Source: Arion vulgaris (lineage: Eukaryota > Mollusca > Gastropoda > Stylommatophora > Arionidae). Taken from it: a stretch of DNA of 64,000 bases. Of this stretch, positions 9,771 to 21,811 are shown piece after piece. The stretch spans positions 68,576,590 to 68,640,589 of the forward strand of contig CM036759.1 of the NCBI GenBank assembly GCA_020796225.1, written 5' to 3'. A model generated the notes under the pieces. The model was not told where the DNA came from, did no database searches, and saw nothing but the letters and a program-made list of their open reading frames with translations. Position numbers and translations under genes: made by a program. Every line of letters begins with the position of its first letter. Positions within the stretch are counted from its first letter, which is position 1.

Positions 9771-12700
9771 TATTAGAAATGAGAAGTTTGTAGATGTGGT
9801 CACACGTAGTTAGAAATGAGAAGTTTGTAGATGTGGTCACAGTTAGTAATGTGAAGTTTGTAGATGTGGTCACATGTAGTTATAAATGAGAAGTTTGTAG
9901 ATGTGGTCACGAGTTAAAATGAGAGGTTGTAGATGTGGTCACAGTTAAAATGTGAAGTTTGTAGATGTGGTCACAGTTAAAATGAGAGTTTGTAGATGTA
10001 GTCAACATTAGAATGGAAGTTTGTAGATGTGGTAACAGTTAGAAATGAGAAGTTTGTAGATGTGATCACAGTTATAAATGAGAAGTTTGTAGATGTGGTC
10101 ACAGGTAGAAATGAGAAGTTTGTAGATGTGGTCACAGTTAGAAATGAGAAGTTGTAGATGTGGATCACACGTATTGAAATGAGTTTGTAGATGCAGTCAC
10201 AGTTAGAAATGGAAGTTTGTAGATGTGGTCACAGTTAGAAATGAGAAGTTTGTAGATGTGGTCACAGTTATAAATGAAAAGTTTGTAGATGTGGTCACAG
10301 GTAGAAATCGAGTTTGTAGATGTGATCACAGTTAGAAATGTGAAGTTTGTAGATGTGATCACACGTAGTTAGAAATGAGAAGTTTGTAGATGTGGTCACA
10401 GTTAGAAATGTGAAGTTTGTAGATGTGGTCACAGTTAGAAATGAGAAGTTTGTAGATGTGGTCACAGTTAGAAATGAGAAGTTTGTAGATGTGGTAACAG
10501 TTAGAAATGAGAAGTTTGTAGATGTGTACGTTAGAAATGAGAAGTTTGTAGATGTGGTCACAGTTAGAAATGGGAAGTTTGTAGATGTGTACAGTTATAA
10601 TGAAGTTTGTAGATGTGGTCATTAGAAATGAGAAGTTTGTAGATGTGGTCACAGTTAGAAATGAGAAGTTTGTAGATGTGGTCACAGTTAGAAATGGGAA
10701 GTTTGTAGATGTGGTCACAGTTAGAAATGAGAAGTTTGTAGATGTGGTCACAGTTATAAATGAGAAGTTTGTAGATGTGATCACAGTTAGAAATGAGAAG
10801 TTTGTAGATGTGGTCACAGTTAGAAATGAGAAGTTTGTAGATGTGATCACAGTTAGAAATGAGAAGTTTGTAGATGTGATTCAGAGTTATAAATGAGAGT
10901 ATGTAGATGTGATCACAGTTAGAAATGAGAAGTTTGTAGATGTGGTCACAGTTATAAATGAGAAGTCTGAGATGTATCACAGTTAGAAATGGAAGTTTGT
11001 GATGATCACAGTTATAAATGAGAAGTTTGTAGATGTGGTCACAGTTGAAATGAAAGTTTGTAGATGTGTCACAGTTATAAATGAGAAGTTTGTAGATGTG
11101 ATCACAGTTATAAATGAGAAGTTTGTAGATGTAGTCACAGTTAAATGAGAAGTTTGTAGATGTGGTCACAGTTATAAATGTGAAGTTTGTAGATGTGGTC
11201 ACAGTTATAAATGTGAAGTTTGTAGATGTGGTCACAGTTAGAAATGAGAAGTTTGTAGATGTGGTCACAGTAGAATGAAGTTTGTAGATGTGATCACAGT
11301 TAGAAATGGAATTTGTAGATGTGTCACAGGTTAGAAATGAGAAGTTTGTAGATGTGGTCAGAGTTAGAAATGTGAAGTTTGTAGATGTGGTCACACGTAG
11401 TTAGAAATGAGAAGTTTGTAGATGTGGTCACAGTTAGAAATGAGAAGTTTGTAGATGTGGTCACAGAGTTAAAATAGAAGTTTGTAGATGTGTCAATTAG
11501 AAATGGAAGTTTGTAGATGTGGTCACAGTTAGTAATGAAATTTGAGATGTGGTCACAGTTAGAAATGAGAAGTTTGTAGATGTGGTCACAGTTATAAATG
11601 AGAAGTTTAGATGGTCACAGTTAGAAATGGGAGTTGTAGATGTGGTCACAGTTAGAAATGAGAAGTTTGTAGATGTGGTCACATTATAAATGAGAAGATT
11701 TTTAGATGTGATCACAGTTAGAAATGAAAGTTTGTAGATGTGATCACAGTTAGAAATGAAAGTTTGTAGATGTGGTCACAGTTATAAATGAGAAGTCTGT
11801 AGATGTGGTCACAGTTAGAAATGGAAAGTTTGTAGATGTGGTCACAGTTATAAATGAGAAGTTTGTAGATGTGGTCACAGTTAGAAATGAGAAGTTTGTA
11901 GATGTGGTCACAGTTATAAATGAGAAGTTTGTAGATGTGATCACAGTTATAAATGAGAAGTTTGTAGATGTGGTCACAGTTAGAAATGAGAAGTTTGTAG
12001 ATGTGGTCACAGTTAAAAGTGAAGTTTGTAGATGTGGTCACAGTTATAAATGTGAAGTTTGTAGATGTGGTCACAGTTATAAATGAGAAGTTTGTAGATG
12101 TGGTCACAGTTAGAAATGTGAAGTTTGTAGATGTGATCACACGTAGTTAGAAATGAGAAGTTTGTAGATGTGGTCACAGTTAAAATGGAAGTATGTAGAT
12201 GTGGTACACAGTTAGAAATGAGAAGTTTGTAGATGTGGTCACAGTTAGAAATGAGAAGTTTGTAGATGTGGTCACAGGTAGAAATGGAAGTTTGTAGATG
12301 TGATAAGTTAGAAATGTAGTTTGTAGATGTGTCACAGTTAGAAATGAGAAGTTTGTAGATGTGGTCACAGTTAGAAATGTGAAGTTTGTAGAAAGTGGTA
12401 CAGTTAGAAATGAGAAGTTGTAGATGTGGTCACAGTAGTTAGAAATGAGAAGTTTGTAGATGTGGTCACAGTTAGAAATGTGAAGTTTGTAGATGTGGTC
12501 ACAGTTAGAAATGAGAAGTTTGTAGATGTGGTCACAGTTAGAAATGAGAAGTTTGTAGATGTGGTCACAGTTAGTAAAATGAGATGTGGTCACAGTTAGA
12601 AATGAAGTTTGTAGATGTGGTCACAGTTATAAATGAGAAGTTTGTAGATGTGGTCACAGTTAGAAATGAGAAGTTTGTAGATGTGGTCACAGTTAGAAAT

Positions 12701-15550
12701 GAGAAGTTTGTAGATGTGGTCACAGTTATAAATGAGAAGTTTGTAGATGTGATCACAGTTAGAAATGAGAAGTTTGTAGATGTGGTCACAGTTAGAAATG
12801 AGAAGTTTGTAGATGTGGTCACAGTTAGAAATGAGAAGTTGGTAGATGTGGTCACAGTTAGAAATGAGAAGTTTGTAGATGTGGTCACAGTTATAAATGA
12901 AAAGTTTGTAGATGTGGTACAGTTAGAATGAGAAGTTTGTAGATGTGGTCACAGTTAGAAATGGAAGTTTGTAGATGTGGTCACAGTTATAAATGTGAAG
13001 TTTGTAGATGTGGTCACAGTTATAAATGAGAAGTTTGTAGATGTGGTCACAGTTAGAAATGGGAAGTTTGTAGATGTGGTCACAGTTAGAAATGAGAAGT
13101 TTGTAGATGTGGTCACAGTTAGAAATGTGAAGTTTGTAGATGTGGTCACAGTTAAAATGAGAATTTGTAGATGTGTACAGTTAAAATGAAGTTTGTAGAT
13201 GTGGTCACAGTGTAGAAATGGAAGTTTGTAGATGTGATCACAGTTAGAAATCGAAGTTTGTAGATGTGGTCACAGTTAGAAATGAGAAGTTGGTAGATGT
13301 GGTCACAGTTAGAAATGAGAAGTTTGTAGATGTGGTCACAGTTATAAATGGGAAGTTTGTAGATGTGGTCACAGTTATAAATGAGAAGTTTGTAGATGTG
13401 GTCACAGTTAGAAATGGGAAGTTTGTAGATGTGGTCACAGTTAGAAATGAGAAGTTGGTAGATGTGGTCACAGTTAGAAATGAGAAGTTTGTAGATGTGA
13501 TCACAGTTAGAAATGGGAAGTTTGTAGATGTGGTACACAGTTAGAAATGAGAAGTTTGTAGATGTGGTCACAGTTATAAATGAGAAGTTTGTAGATGTGT
13601 CGGTAAATCAGTTTGTAGATGTGATCACAGTTAAAATGGAAGTTTGTAGATGTGATCACAGTTAGAAATGAGAAGTTTGTAGATGTGGTCACAGTTAGAA
13701 ATGTGAAGTTTGTAGATGTGGTCACAGTTAGAAATGAGAAGTTGGTAGATGTGGTCACTAGTTAGAATGAAATTTGTAGATGTGGTCACAGTTAGAAATG
13801 AGAAGTTTGTAGATGTGGTCACAGTTAGAAATGAGAAGTTTGTAGATGTGGTCACAGTTAGAAATGAGAAGTTTGTAGATGTGGTCACAGTTAGTAATGA
13901 GAAGTTTGTAGATGTGGTCACTTAAAGAAGTTTGTAGATGTGTCAAGTTATAAATGAGTTGTAGATGTGGTCACAGTTAGAAATGGAAGTTTGTAGATGT
14001 GGTCACAGTTAGAAATGGAAGTTTGTAGATGTGGTCACAGTTATAAATGAGAAGTTTGTAGATGTGATCACAGTTAGAAATGAGAAGTTTGTAGAAGTGG
14101 TCACAGTTAGAAATGAGAAGTTTGTAGATGTCAGTAGAAATGAGTCTGAGATGTGGTCACAGTTAGAAATGAAGTTTGTAGATGTGGTCACAGTTATAAT
14201 GAAGTTTGTGAGTAAGTTAGAAATGAAGTTTGTAGATGGTCACAGTTATAAATAGAAGTTTGTAGATGCGATCACAGTTATAAATGAGAAGTTTGTAGAT
14301 GTGGTCACAGTTATAAATGTGAAGTTTGTAGATGTGTACAGTTAGAAATGGAAGTTGTAGATGTGCCATTATAAAGAAATTGTAGAATCAGTTATAATGG
14401 AGTTTGTAATTGTCTTAATGAATTGTAGATGTGGTCACAGTTAAATGTGAAGTTTGTAGATGTTCACAGTTAGAAATGAGAAGTCTGTAGATGTGGTCAT
14501 ACGGTTATAAATGAGAAGTTTGTAGATGTGAGTCACAGTTAGAAGTAAGTTGTAGATGTGTCAGTTAGATGTAAGTTTAGATGTGTCAAGTAGTATGTGA
14601 AGTTTGTAGATGTGGTCACAGTTAGAATGTGAAGTTGTAGAGGTACAGTTAGTAATTGATGTAGATGTGATTACAGAGTTATAAATGAGAAGTATGTAGA
14701 TGTGATCACAGTTAGAAATGAGAAGTTTGTAGATGTGGTCAGTTATAATAGAAGTCGTAGATGTAGTAAGTTAGAAATGGAAGTTTGTAGATGTTTCACA
14801 GTTATAAATGAGAAGTTGTAGATGTGGTCAGTAGAAATGAGAAGTTTGTAGATGTGTCACAGTTATAAATGGAAGTTTGTAGATGCGATCACAGTTATAA
14901 ATGTGAAGTTTGTAGATGTGGTCACAGTTATAAATGTGAATTGAGAGTGTCTGTTAGAAATGTGAAGTTTATGATGTGGTACAGTTATAAATGAGAAGTC
15001 TGTAGATGTGGTCAAGTTAGTAATTGAAGTTTGTAGATGTGGTAGTTAGAATGTGAAGTTGTAGATGTTCACATTAGTAATGTGAAGTTTGTAGATGTGG
15101 TCAAGTTAGAATGTGAAGTTTGTAGATGTGGTCACAGTTAGTAATGTGAAGTTTGTAGATGTGGTCACAGTTAGAAATGTGAAGTTTGTAGATGTGGTCA
15201 AGTTAGAAATGGTTTAGATGTGGTCACAGTTAGTAATGTGAAGTTTGTAGATGTGATCACAGTTAGTAATGAAGTTTGTAGATGGGGCATTACAAGTATG
15301 TAGATGTGGACAGTTGAAATAGAGTTTGTGATTGGTCACAGTTATAATGTGAAGTTTGTAGATGTGGTCACAAATAGTAATGTGAAGTTTGTAGATGTGG
15401 TCACGTTAGAAATGTAATTTGTAATGTGTCACAGTTATAATGAGAGTTTGTAGATGTGGTCACAGTTAGAAATGGAAGTTTGTAGATGTGATCCAGTTAG
15501 AAAGAAGTTAGATGTGTACATTAGAAATGAAGTTTGTAGATGTGGTCACA
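9770..15550. repeat. 5.8-kb 33-bp minisatellite
   Basis: About 170 units of GTTAGAAATGAGAAGTTTGT plus AGATGTGGTCACA. Recurrent variants are TTATAAATG, AATGTGAAG and GATGTGATC. The plus strand can be read as a KFVDVVTVRNE period and the minus as TTSTNFSFLTV; both are artefacts of the 33-bp length. Units are fairly uniform at 11.7-13.9 kb but become short, gapped and irregular after about 14,340. The array stops where a LINE C-terminal remnant begins on the same strand. Confidence 0.95.
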
Positions 15551-15551
15551 T

Positions 15552-15655
15552 TAGTTAGAAAACCAATAACAAACTGTTCAAAACAGCTAGTGGCCGAGAA
15601 AAGTGGCGAATAGCTGTTGAAGTCCTATGCTCCACGAGGAGCGGAAAGGAATAAG
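15552..15655 (+). mobile_element. LINE C-terminal remnant at the array edge
   Basis: Reads NKLFKTASGREKWRIAVEVL then CSTRSGKE and stop. This is the (A-DREKWR--V-VLCS-RSG) terminus of LINE ORF2. Confidence 0.75.
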
Positions 15656-16005
15656 TAAGCAAAGTATAGTGCACACTTGATAGCGGCCAAAGTGTAGTGC
15701 ACACTTGATAACAGCCAAAGTGTGGGAGCCTTAAAAAAACGCCAAAATGGCACAATCAAACACAAGTTTCGAGCAGTCAACGATCGGAGTTTATACGTTC
15801 AATCGAATTGGAACCACTCGTTGTGGCACTTCCTGGTAGGGCTCAATAACAAAAATCCAACCCAAAATAAACAAACACTCTCTAGAGTGGTAGGAATAAT
15901 TGAAAGTCCATGTTTTATTGAGAACGTTGCATTGAGAAACAAATATAACTTTAGTGATTAGTTGCAGACATATCCTCCATTGGGAACGAAACTAAATATG
16001 TGAGA
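15656..16005. other. No recognised gene
   Basis: A GTAGTGCACACTTGATA(G/A)C motif is duplicated at about 15666-15720. An open frame at 15722-15961 has no family motif. Confidence 0.35.
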
Positions 16006-16024
16006 GAAAGGTAGATAGAGAGAG

Positions 16025-16072
<48 letters not shown>

Positions 16073-16154
16073 CGAGAGAGAGAGAGCGATAGAGAGAGGC
16101 GATAGAGAGAGCGATATATATAATATATATATAGAGAGCGATAGAGAGAGAGGA

Positions 16155-16199
<45 letters not shown>

Positions 16200-16395
16200 C
16201 GATAGAGAGAGGGGATAGAGAGAGGCGATATATATGAAACGATAGAGAGGATAGAGAGGCGATAGAGAGAGAGAGCGATATATATATATATATATGAGAG
16301 AGCGATAGAGAGGCGATAGAGAGAGAGCGATAGAGGAGAGAGAGAGCGATAGAGAGAGCGATAGAGAGAGCGATAGAAGATAGAGAGAGAGAAGG
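16005..16395. repeat. (TA)n/(GATAGAGA)n simple repeat
   Basis: Alternating TA runs of up to 40 bp and GATAGAGAGAGAGCG blocks. Confidence 0.95.
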
Positions 16396-16599
16396 CGTGT
16401 GAAATTTAAAAATGGCATAAATAAATGAAAACAGTTATGGACAGGTTTAACATCGTGGGTAGAAAGAAAATCAACAGCGGAATTGATAATTGAAGATCTC
16501 GAGAAAGGAAGTTGTAACACCAAAAATTTATTAAATCGGTGAACACTTCATGAGAAAATAATGGCTGCTAGAAATGAGAAATATTAATATCTGGTAATG

Positions 16600-17230
16600 C
16601 GGAGGACATATTTATGCCAGGTGTCATCTGACAGTGTGGGGGACATGGGTATATCAGGTGTCATCTGGTAGTGTGGGGGACATGGGTATATCAGGTGTCA
16701 TCTGACAGTGTGGGGGACATGGGTATATCAGGTGTCATCTGACAGTGTGGGGGACATGGGTATATCAGGTGTCATCTGACAGTGTGGGGGACATGGGTAT
16801 ATCAGGTGTCCTCTGGCAGTGTGGGATACATGATTATACCAAGTGTCATCTGGCACTGTGTGGGGGACATGTTTATGCCAGGTATTGTCTGGTACTGTGT
16901 GGGGGACATGTTTATGCCAGGTATTGTCTGGCACTGTGTGGGGGAAATGTTTATGCCAGGTATTGTCTGGCACTGTGTGGGGACGGCAGAGAATGTTTAT
17001 ATCAGGTCTTGTCTGGCACTGTGTGGGGACGGGAGAGAATGTTTATATCATGTCTTGTCTGGCACTGTGTGGGGACGGGAGAGAATGTTTATATCAGGTC
17101 TTGTCTGGCATTGTGTGGGGGCGGGAGAGAATGTTTATGCCAGGTCTTGTCTGGTACTGTGTGGGGCGGAGAGAATGTTTATATCAGGTCTTGTCTGGCA
17201 TTGTGGGGGACATAACTACACCAGGTGTTG
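16600..17230. repeat. Minisatellite with 44- to 53-bp units
   Basis: The first half repeats ATGGGTATATCAGGTGTCAT plus CTGACAGTGTGGGGGAC. The second half has diverged units with ATGTTTATATCAGGTCTTGT plus CTGGCACTGTGTGGGG and an added GACGGGAGAGA. The array therefore shows a gradient of two related subfamilies. Confidence 0.9.
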
Positions 17231-17455
17231 TCCAGAGTTAGAAAGATATTAATATTGATAAACTGTCAAGTTTTCCCTAAAATTGACACAACCGTAATAT
17301 GCTACTGGAAGTGACATGGCAACAGGGACAAGATGTGGAAAATATATTGATCCCTTTGATAACCCAGCGAAGAATCGATCGATGATACAACAGCACGTGC
17401 ACCATCAAATTGTCGTTTCAGTATTGTTGCATTGCGAAATCTGGGAGCGAATTTT
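17231..17455. other. Unrecognised spacer between two arrays
   Basis: Single-copy-looking DNA with no motif recognised. Confidence 0.3.
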
Positions 17456-18235
17456 TTCTATGTGTGGTGGATGTGTGTGTGTGTAGATGGTATGCAGTGT
17501 GGTTCTCTGTGTGTGTGGAGATGTGTATGCAGTGTGTGGGTTCTCTGTGTATGTGTGTGGGAGATGTGTATGAGTGTGTGGTTCTCTGTGTATGTGTGTG
17601 AGATGTATGTGAGTGGTGTTCTGTGTGTGTGTGGATTTTATTCGAGTGTGTGGGTCTCTTGTATGTGTGAGATGTGTGTGGGTTCGATGTGTGTGAGATG
17701 TGTATAGTGTGTGGTCTCTGTGTGTGGGATGTATCAGGTGTAGGTCTCTGTGTGTGGGAGATGTGATGAGGTGTGGTTCTCGTGTATGTGTGGAGATGTG
17801 TATGAGTGTGTGGTTCTCTGTGTATGTGTGTGGAGATGTGTATGCAGTGTGTGGGTTCTCTGTGTATGTGTGTGGGAGATGTGTATGCGAGTGTGTGGGT
17901 TCTATGTGTATGTGTGTGGAGATGTGTATGAGTGTGTGGGTTCTCTGTGTATGTGTGTGGAGATGTGTATGAGTGTGGGGTTCTATGTGTATGTGTGTGG
18001 GAGATGTGTATGAGTGTGTGGGTTCTCTGTGTATGTGTGTGGGAGATGTGTATGGGAGTGTGTGGGTTCTCTGTGTATGTGTGTGGGAGATGTGTATGCG
18101 AGTGTGTGGGTTCTGTAGTGTGTGGAGATGTGTCAGTGTGTGTTCTCTGTTTTGTGTGGAGATGTGTATGTGAGTGTGTGGGTTCTCTGTGTATGTGTGT
18201 GGAGATGTGTATGCAGTATGGGGTAATGTTCATGT
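17456..18235. repeat. About 41-bp TG-rich minisatellite
   Basis: Unit GTGTGTGGGTTCTCTGTGTA plus TGTGTGTGGAGATGTGTATGA, about 18 units. It is open in several frames as cysteine-rich or threonine-rich nonsense peptides. Confidence 0.92.
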
Positions 18236-18374
18236 GTTGAGAGAAAGAACGTTGACCAGGAACATACAATACAAGTCTGGATGCTTGTTAAATGTCAATC
18301 ATTGTCTATTGATTTTTCCCAGGTGGATGATGGAATTGTCTGTTGTCTTTTCCCAGGTGGAATGTTACTTCTGA

Positions 18375-18770
18375 TATAGTTACTTCGATACAGTTACTTC
18401 CATAAAGTTGCTTCAATACAGTTACTCCGATATAGTTACTTCGATACAGTTACGAGCCACACAGAAAAAGTATAATGAGTACAAGGCAAGAGGAAGACCA
18501 CGCAAAAGATGGAGCGACGGCATCAAGAACAGCCTTACGAACATGAATATCAGCTTACAAAGTGCCTTAAAAAAGCACACATAAGATCACTACGTTTCAC
18601 CCCAACACTTCTATAAAGAAGTAAATGGTGGAAGTGAAGAAGAAGATACAGTTACTCCGATACAGTTACGCCGATATAGTTACTTCGATATAGTTACTTT
18701 GATACAGTTACTCCGATACAGTTACTCCGATACAGTTACTCCGATACAGTTACACCGATATAGTTAATCC
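18375..18770. repeat. 14-bp minisatellite split by a LINE remnant
   Basis: Unit GATACAGTTACTCC or GATATAGTTACTTC, at 18375-18450 and again at 18645-18770. The intervening block is LINE-derived. Confidence 0.88.
18450..18645 (+). mobile_element. LINE C-terminal remnant inside the 14-bp array
   Basis: Reads ATQKKYNEYKARGRPRKRWS, DGIKNSLTNMNISLQSALKK and YKEVNGGSEEED. This is the GRP-KRW-DGIK-SL---N-SLQ-A motif of LINE ORF2 C-termini. The flanks are the same 14-bp repeat. Confidence 0.8.
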
Positions 18771-19080
18771 AAGACAATGGATACAAAGCACAGCAGGCCG
18801 TCCACGCAAAAGATGGACCTCAGAGATAACGTAGGCGAAGAAATGCACTATTTATAAAGCGCACACAAAAGCCAGTTCTAGAAATCTCTTCTTATCCTGA
18901 CGATGTGAAACAAAACAGGAGTTGAGCAGTGTACACAAAAGCCCGTTCTATAAATCTCTTCTTATCCTGACACTGTGAGACAAAACAGGAGTTGAGCAGT
19001 GTACACAAAAGCCCGTTCTAGAAATCTCTTCTTATCCTGACACTGTGAGACAAAACAAGACTAGAGAAAAGAAAGAAGTC
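18770..19080 (+). mobile_element. LINE 3' end with three tandem 70-bp units
   Basis: Begins RQWIQSTAGRPRKRWTSEIT. It then repeats a 70-bp unit (CACAAAAGCCCGTTCTAGAA, ATCTCTTCTTATCCTGAC, ACTGTGAGACAAAACAGGA) three times at 18859-19060. The homologous element at 37835-38005 carries this unit once, so the triplication is local. Confidence 0.8.
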
Positions 19081-19084
19081 CTTA

Positions 19085-19360
19085 GCTTACACAAGGATTA
19101 ACTCCCTTTCTTGATTCCGGTGTGTTGTCGCGACTCGCAAGGGGAGCAAAGAATAGTTACACTATGACCTACAAGGCAATTCGTATGAAGCGACTGAGGT
19201 AGAGGCACAGGGAAGCTATCCTAGTAACTAAAAAGCATCGCAAAAATCGGATGTGCTGACATACGTGTAGGCGCATAACCGTCACAACATACAATCGCTC
19301 TTAGACTTAGATCACATACAAATCACACAGAGTGATTTCACAAGTGATCCATATAGAACA
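19085..19360 (+). mobile_element. SINE-1 copy, 5'-truncated
   Basis: Shares CAAGGGGAGCAAAGAATAG, AGGGAAGCTATCCTAGTAA, AAATCGGATGTGCTGAC, TGTAGGCGCATAA and CACAGAGTGATTT with the other SINE-1 copies. Confidence 0.8.
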
Positions 19361-19366
19361 TAGATT

Positions 19367-19912
19367 CCCAAACTTTTTCGGTCCATCGCCCACTTTGAAC
19401 ATCATAAACTTTGCACATCATAAACTTTGCACATCATAAACTTTGCACATCATAAACTTTGCACATCATAAACTTTGACATCAACTTGCCCAACCAATCA
19501 TAACTTAACCCTCCCCCAACAATATAACAGTTCTCCTCCCTCCCCCACGTCCATCATATAAACATGGTCTATTTTCTCGTTGACATGCAAAATTGATATA
19601 TATTTCTCTCATTCATGGTTAATTTTCAAATGATTATATCCATGAAATAGAAAATTGATGAAAAAATGGATGATGTAAGACGGACATCAGATGAATTTTA
19701 ATGCAGAATTCCAATTTTTAATTATTATTCAATCATAAAATAACGAAAATAATTTATTTAAAAATATTTATTATTAATTTATTCTTTAAGTAGCCATCAA
19801 CGCCTAGATGCTTGAGCAGGCCCCCATTCTTCTGAACCCACTATCGCCCCCTAGAACGCTTCAGCGCCCACTGGGAGGCGGTACCGCCCACTTTGAGAAA
19901 GGCTGATACAGA
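19367..19912. mobile_element. Putative hAT-like MITE
   Basis: The 5' end TAGATTCCCAAACTTTTTCG and the inverted 3' end CAGCCTTTCTCAAAGTGGGC share an imperfect terminal inverted repeat, both followed by CGCCCAC/CGGTACCGCC blocks. Flanking 8-mers ATAGAACA and ATACAGAG agree at only 5 positions. An 18-bp CATCATAAACTTTGCA motif is repeated five times near the left end. There is no ORF. Confidence 0.5.
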
Positions 19913-20465
19913 GCATTCGGAAAAGAAGATAAAATGATTCTGAAATATGTCTTGTCAAGAAGAAGAAGTTTTATTATCAGAAAGCCGTCCTTATTCGATT
20001 AGTTTCTTGTCCTGTTATGTCATCGCGTGCTTTGGTAAACGTATGTGCTGGTTTCAATGTATGAACTGAGTAGCTAAGCTAATTCCTGTTGTCTGAGTTC
20101 CGTGTAGATCATTACTGTGTCTGGAAGCACAAATTAACTTGAAATAGCAAACAATTTGACAAATAACAAAAGAAAACTAACTTGAATAATAAGAAGAAGA
20201 AGACTCAGATTGAAAGGAGGTAAGGAAGAGAAGAGAAGACTAGAATGAAGAAGACAGGAAGAGGTGAGATGGATAGAGAAGAGATGGAAGAAGAGAGAGA
20301 CAGTGGGTGAGAGGATTTAAGCGATTTGAGAAGTGGGAGAGAGAGAGACAAGAGATGTTAACTTTGCAAGTGGGAGGGAGAGAGAGAAAAGGAGAAGATA
20401 GAGAGGTTATATAACGATAACTTTATGAGATAGGGAAAAAGTTGTAGTCAGAGAGATATATATAT
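19913..20465. other. Unrecognised, turning A/G-rich
   Basis: From about 20190 the plus strand is GAGAGA/GAAGA-rich low complexity. No gene was recognised. Confidence 0.4.
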
Positions 20466-20469
20466 CAAT

Positions 20470-20790
20470 CAATCAAGTGCCGTGCCTGCCGGCGTAGGCG
20501 ATCATGTCTCTTCCAACTCTTTTGCTTGGTGCATGTAATCAGTTCTGACGTCGATATTTTGTCGAACCATGATTTCAGACCATCCAACATCTTCTCCTTT
20601 GTTTTCCCACTGATCTCTCCTTCCCTGAATTTTACCTGTAGTCACCAAATGTTCTAAACCTTCTCTTCGCATTATATGCCCGAAGAACCTTGATTGTCGG
20701 ATTCTTATTCTTTTGATAAGGTTTCTTTGTATGCAGGCCTGATTTAAAACCTCCAAATTTGTTTTCTTTGCAGTCCATGGAATTTTCAAA
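20470..20790 (-). mobile_element. LINE ORF2 C-terminal fragment
   Basis: The minus strand reads TNLEVLNQACIQRNLIKRIR, IRQSRFFGHIMRREGLEHLV, TGKIQGRRDQ and AKELEETW. This matches the T--EVL--A-----I--R---F-GH--R--GLE-L--TGKI-G-R pattern of LINE RT C-termini. Confidence 0.85.
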
Positions 20791-21140
20791 TAGAGAGAGA
20801 GAGATAGATAGAGAGAGATAGAGAGAGAGATAAGAGATAGAGAGGGAGAGAGATGAGAGGGAGATAGAGGGTGATAGAGATAGAGATAGAGATAGAGAGG
20901 GAGAGATAGAGAAGAGCGGTAGAAAGAGATAGAGATAGAGCGGTAGAAAGAGATAGAGAGGGAGAGATAGAGAGAGATAGAGAGGGAGAGAGATAGAGAG
21001 GGAGAGATAGAGTGATAGAGAGATAGAGATGGAGAGAGATAGAGATAGAGATAGAGAGATAGAGATATATAGAGAGGGAGATAAAGAGGGAGAGATAGAG
21101 AGATAGAGAGAGATAGAGAGATAGATAGAGAGAGATAGAA
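20790..21140. repeat. (GATAGAGA)n simple repeat
   Basis: AGATAGAGAGAGATAGAGAG-type sequence directly next to the LINE fragment. Its read-through makes long L/S/Y-rich frames. Confidence 0.95.
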
Positions 21141-21310
21141 AGAGACAAATGCTGTAGGAGACAATGCGACATGTCTTGCTTACAATCTCAGATTTTGTAA
21201 CTGCTGAAGAAGCAAGCTTTAAAGAAAATGGTATAAGTCCAGTTCTGGTGGCGATTGCGAATGTCTCCTGAACTCAGAAAGTCAATAACTTATTTTTATT
21301 TGGCAGTTCA
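21141..21310. other. Unrecognised spacer
   Basis: No feature seen. Confidence 0.3.
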
Positions 21311-21670
21311 CTCAGCCAGTGAAATGTTCGAGTCTCTGCTTCCAACTCAGCACTGTCTCGAGTCTCCTGCTGCTTAACTCACTGCTGTCTCTGCAGCTAA
21401 CCAACTGCACTGTCTCCTGCAGCTCCTCAACTCCTGTCTCTGAGCTTCCAACTCAACTGCACTGCCTCCTGCTAGCTTCCAACTAAACTGCACGCTAGTC
21501 TCCTGCTAGCTTCCAACTCAACTGCACTGTCTCCTGCTAGCTTCCAACTCAACTGCACTGTCTCCTGCTAGCTTCCAACTCAACTGCACTGTCTCCTGCT
21601 GCCACTCAACTGCACTGTCTCCTGCACTCAACCTGCACTGTCTCCTGCTAGCTTCAACTCAACTGCATTG
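21310..21670. repeat. 31-bp minisatellite
   Basis: Unit CTCCTGCTAGCTTCCAACTC plus AACTGCACTGT, about 11 units, irregular at the left edge. Confidence 0.9.
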
Positions 21671-21811
21671 TGACTACTTACGTAAAGAATAAGAAAGTAC
21701 AAACATGACAACAACAAGTCGACGAGAAAGACAATAAATGTTTCATATGAGATTAATGTTGTTTTTGAAGACCAGAACAAACGATAGAAAAAATAACGAA
21801 GAACAAACTGT

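Noticed and set aside
9770..15550. CRISPR-like array (33-bp repeat)
   Set aside because: Units are directly adjacent with no unique spacers, the array lies in animal DNA and there are no cas genes.
17418..18269. 283-codon Thr/His-rich minus-strand frame
   Set aside because: Read-through of the 41-bp TG-rich minisatellite.
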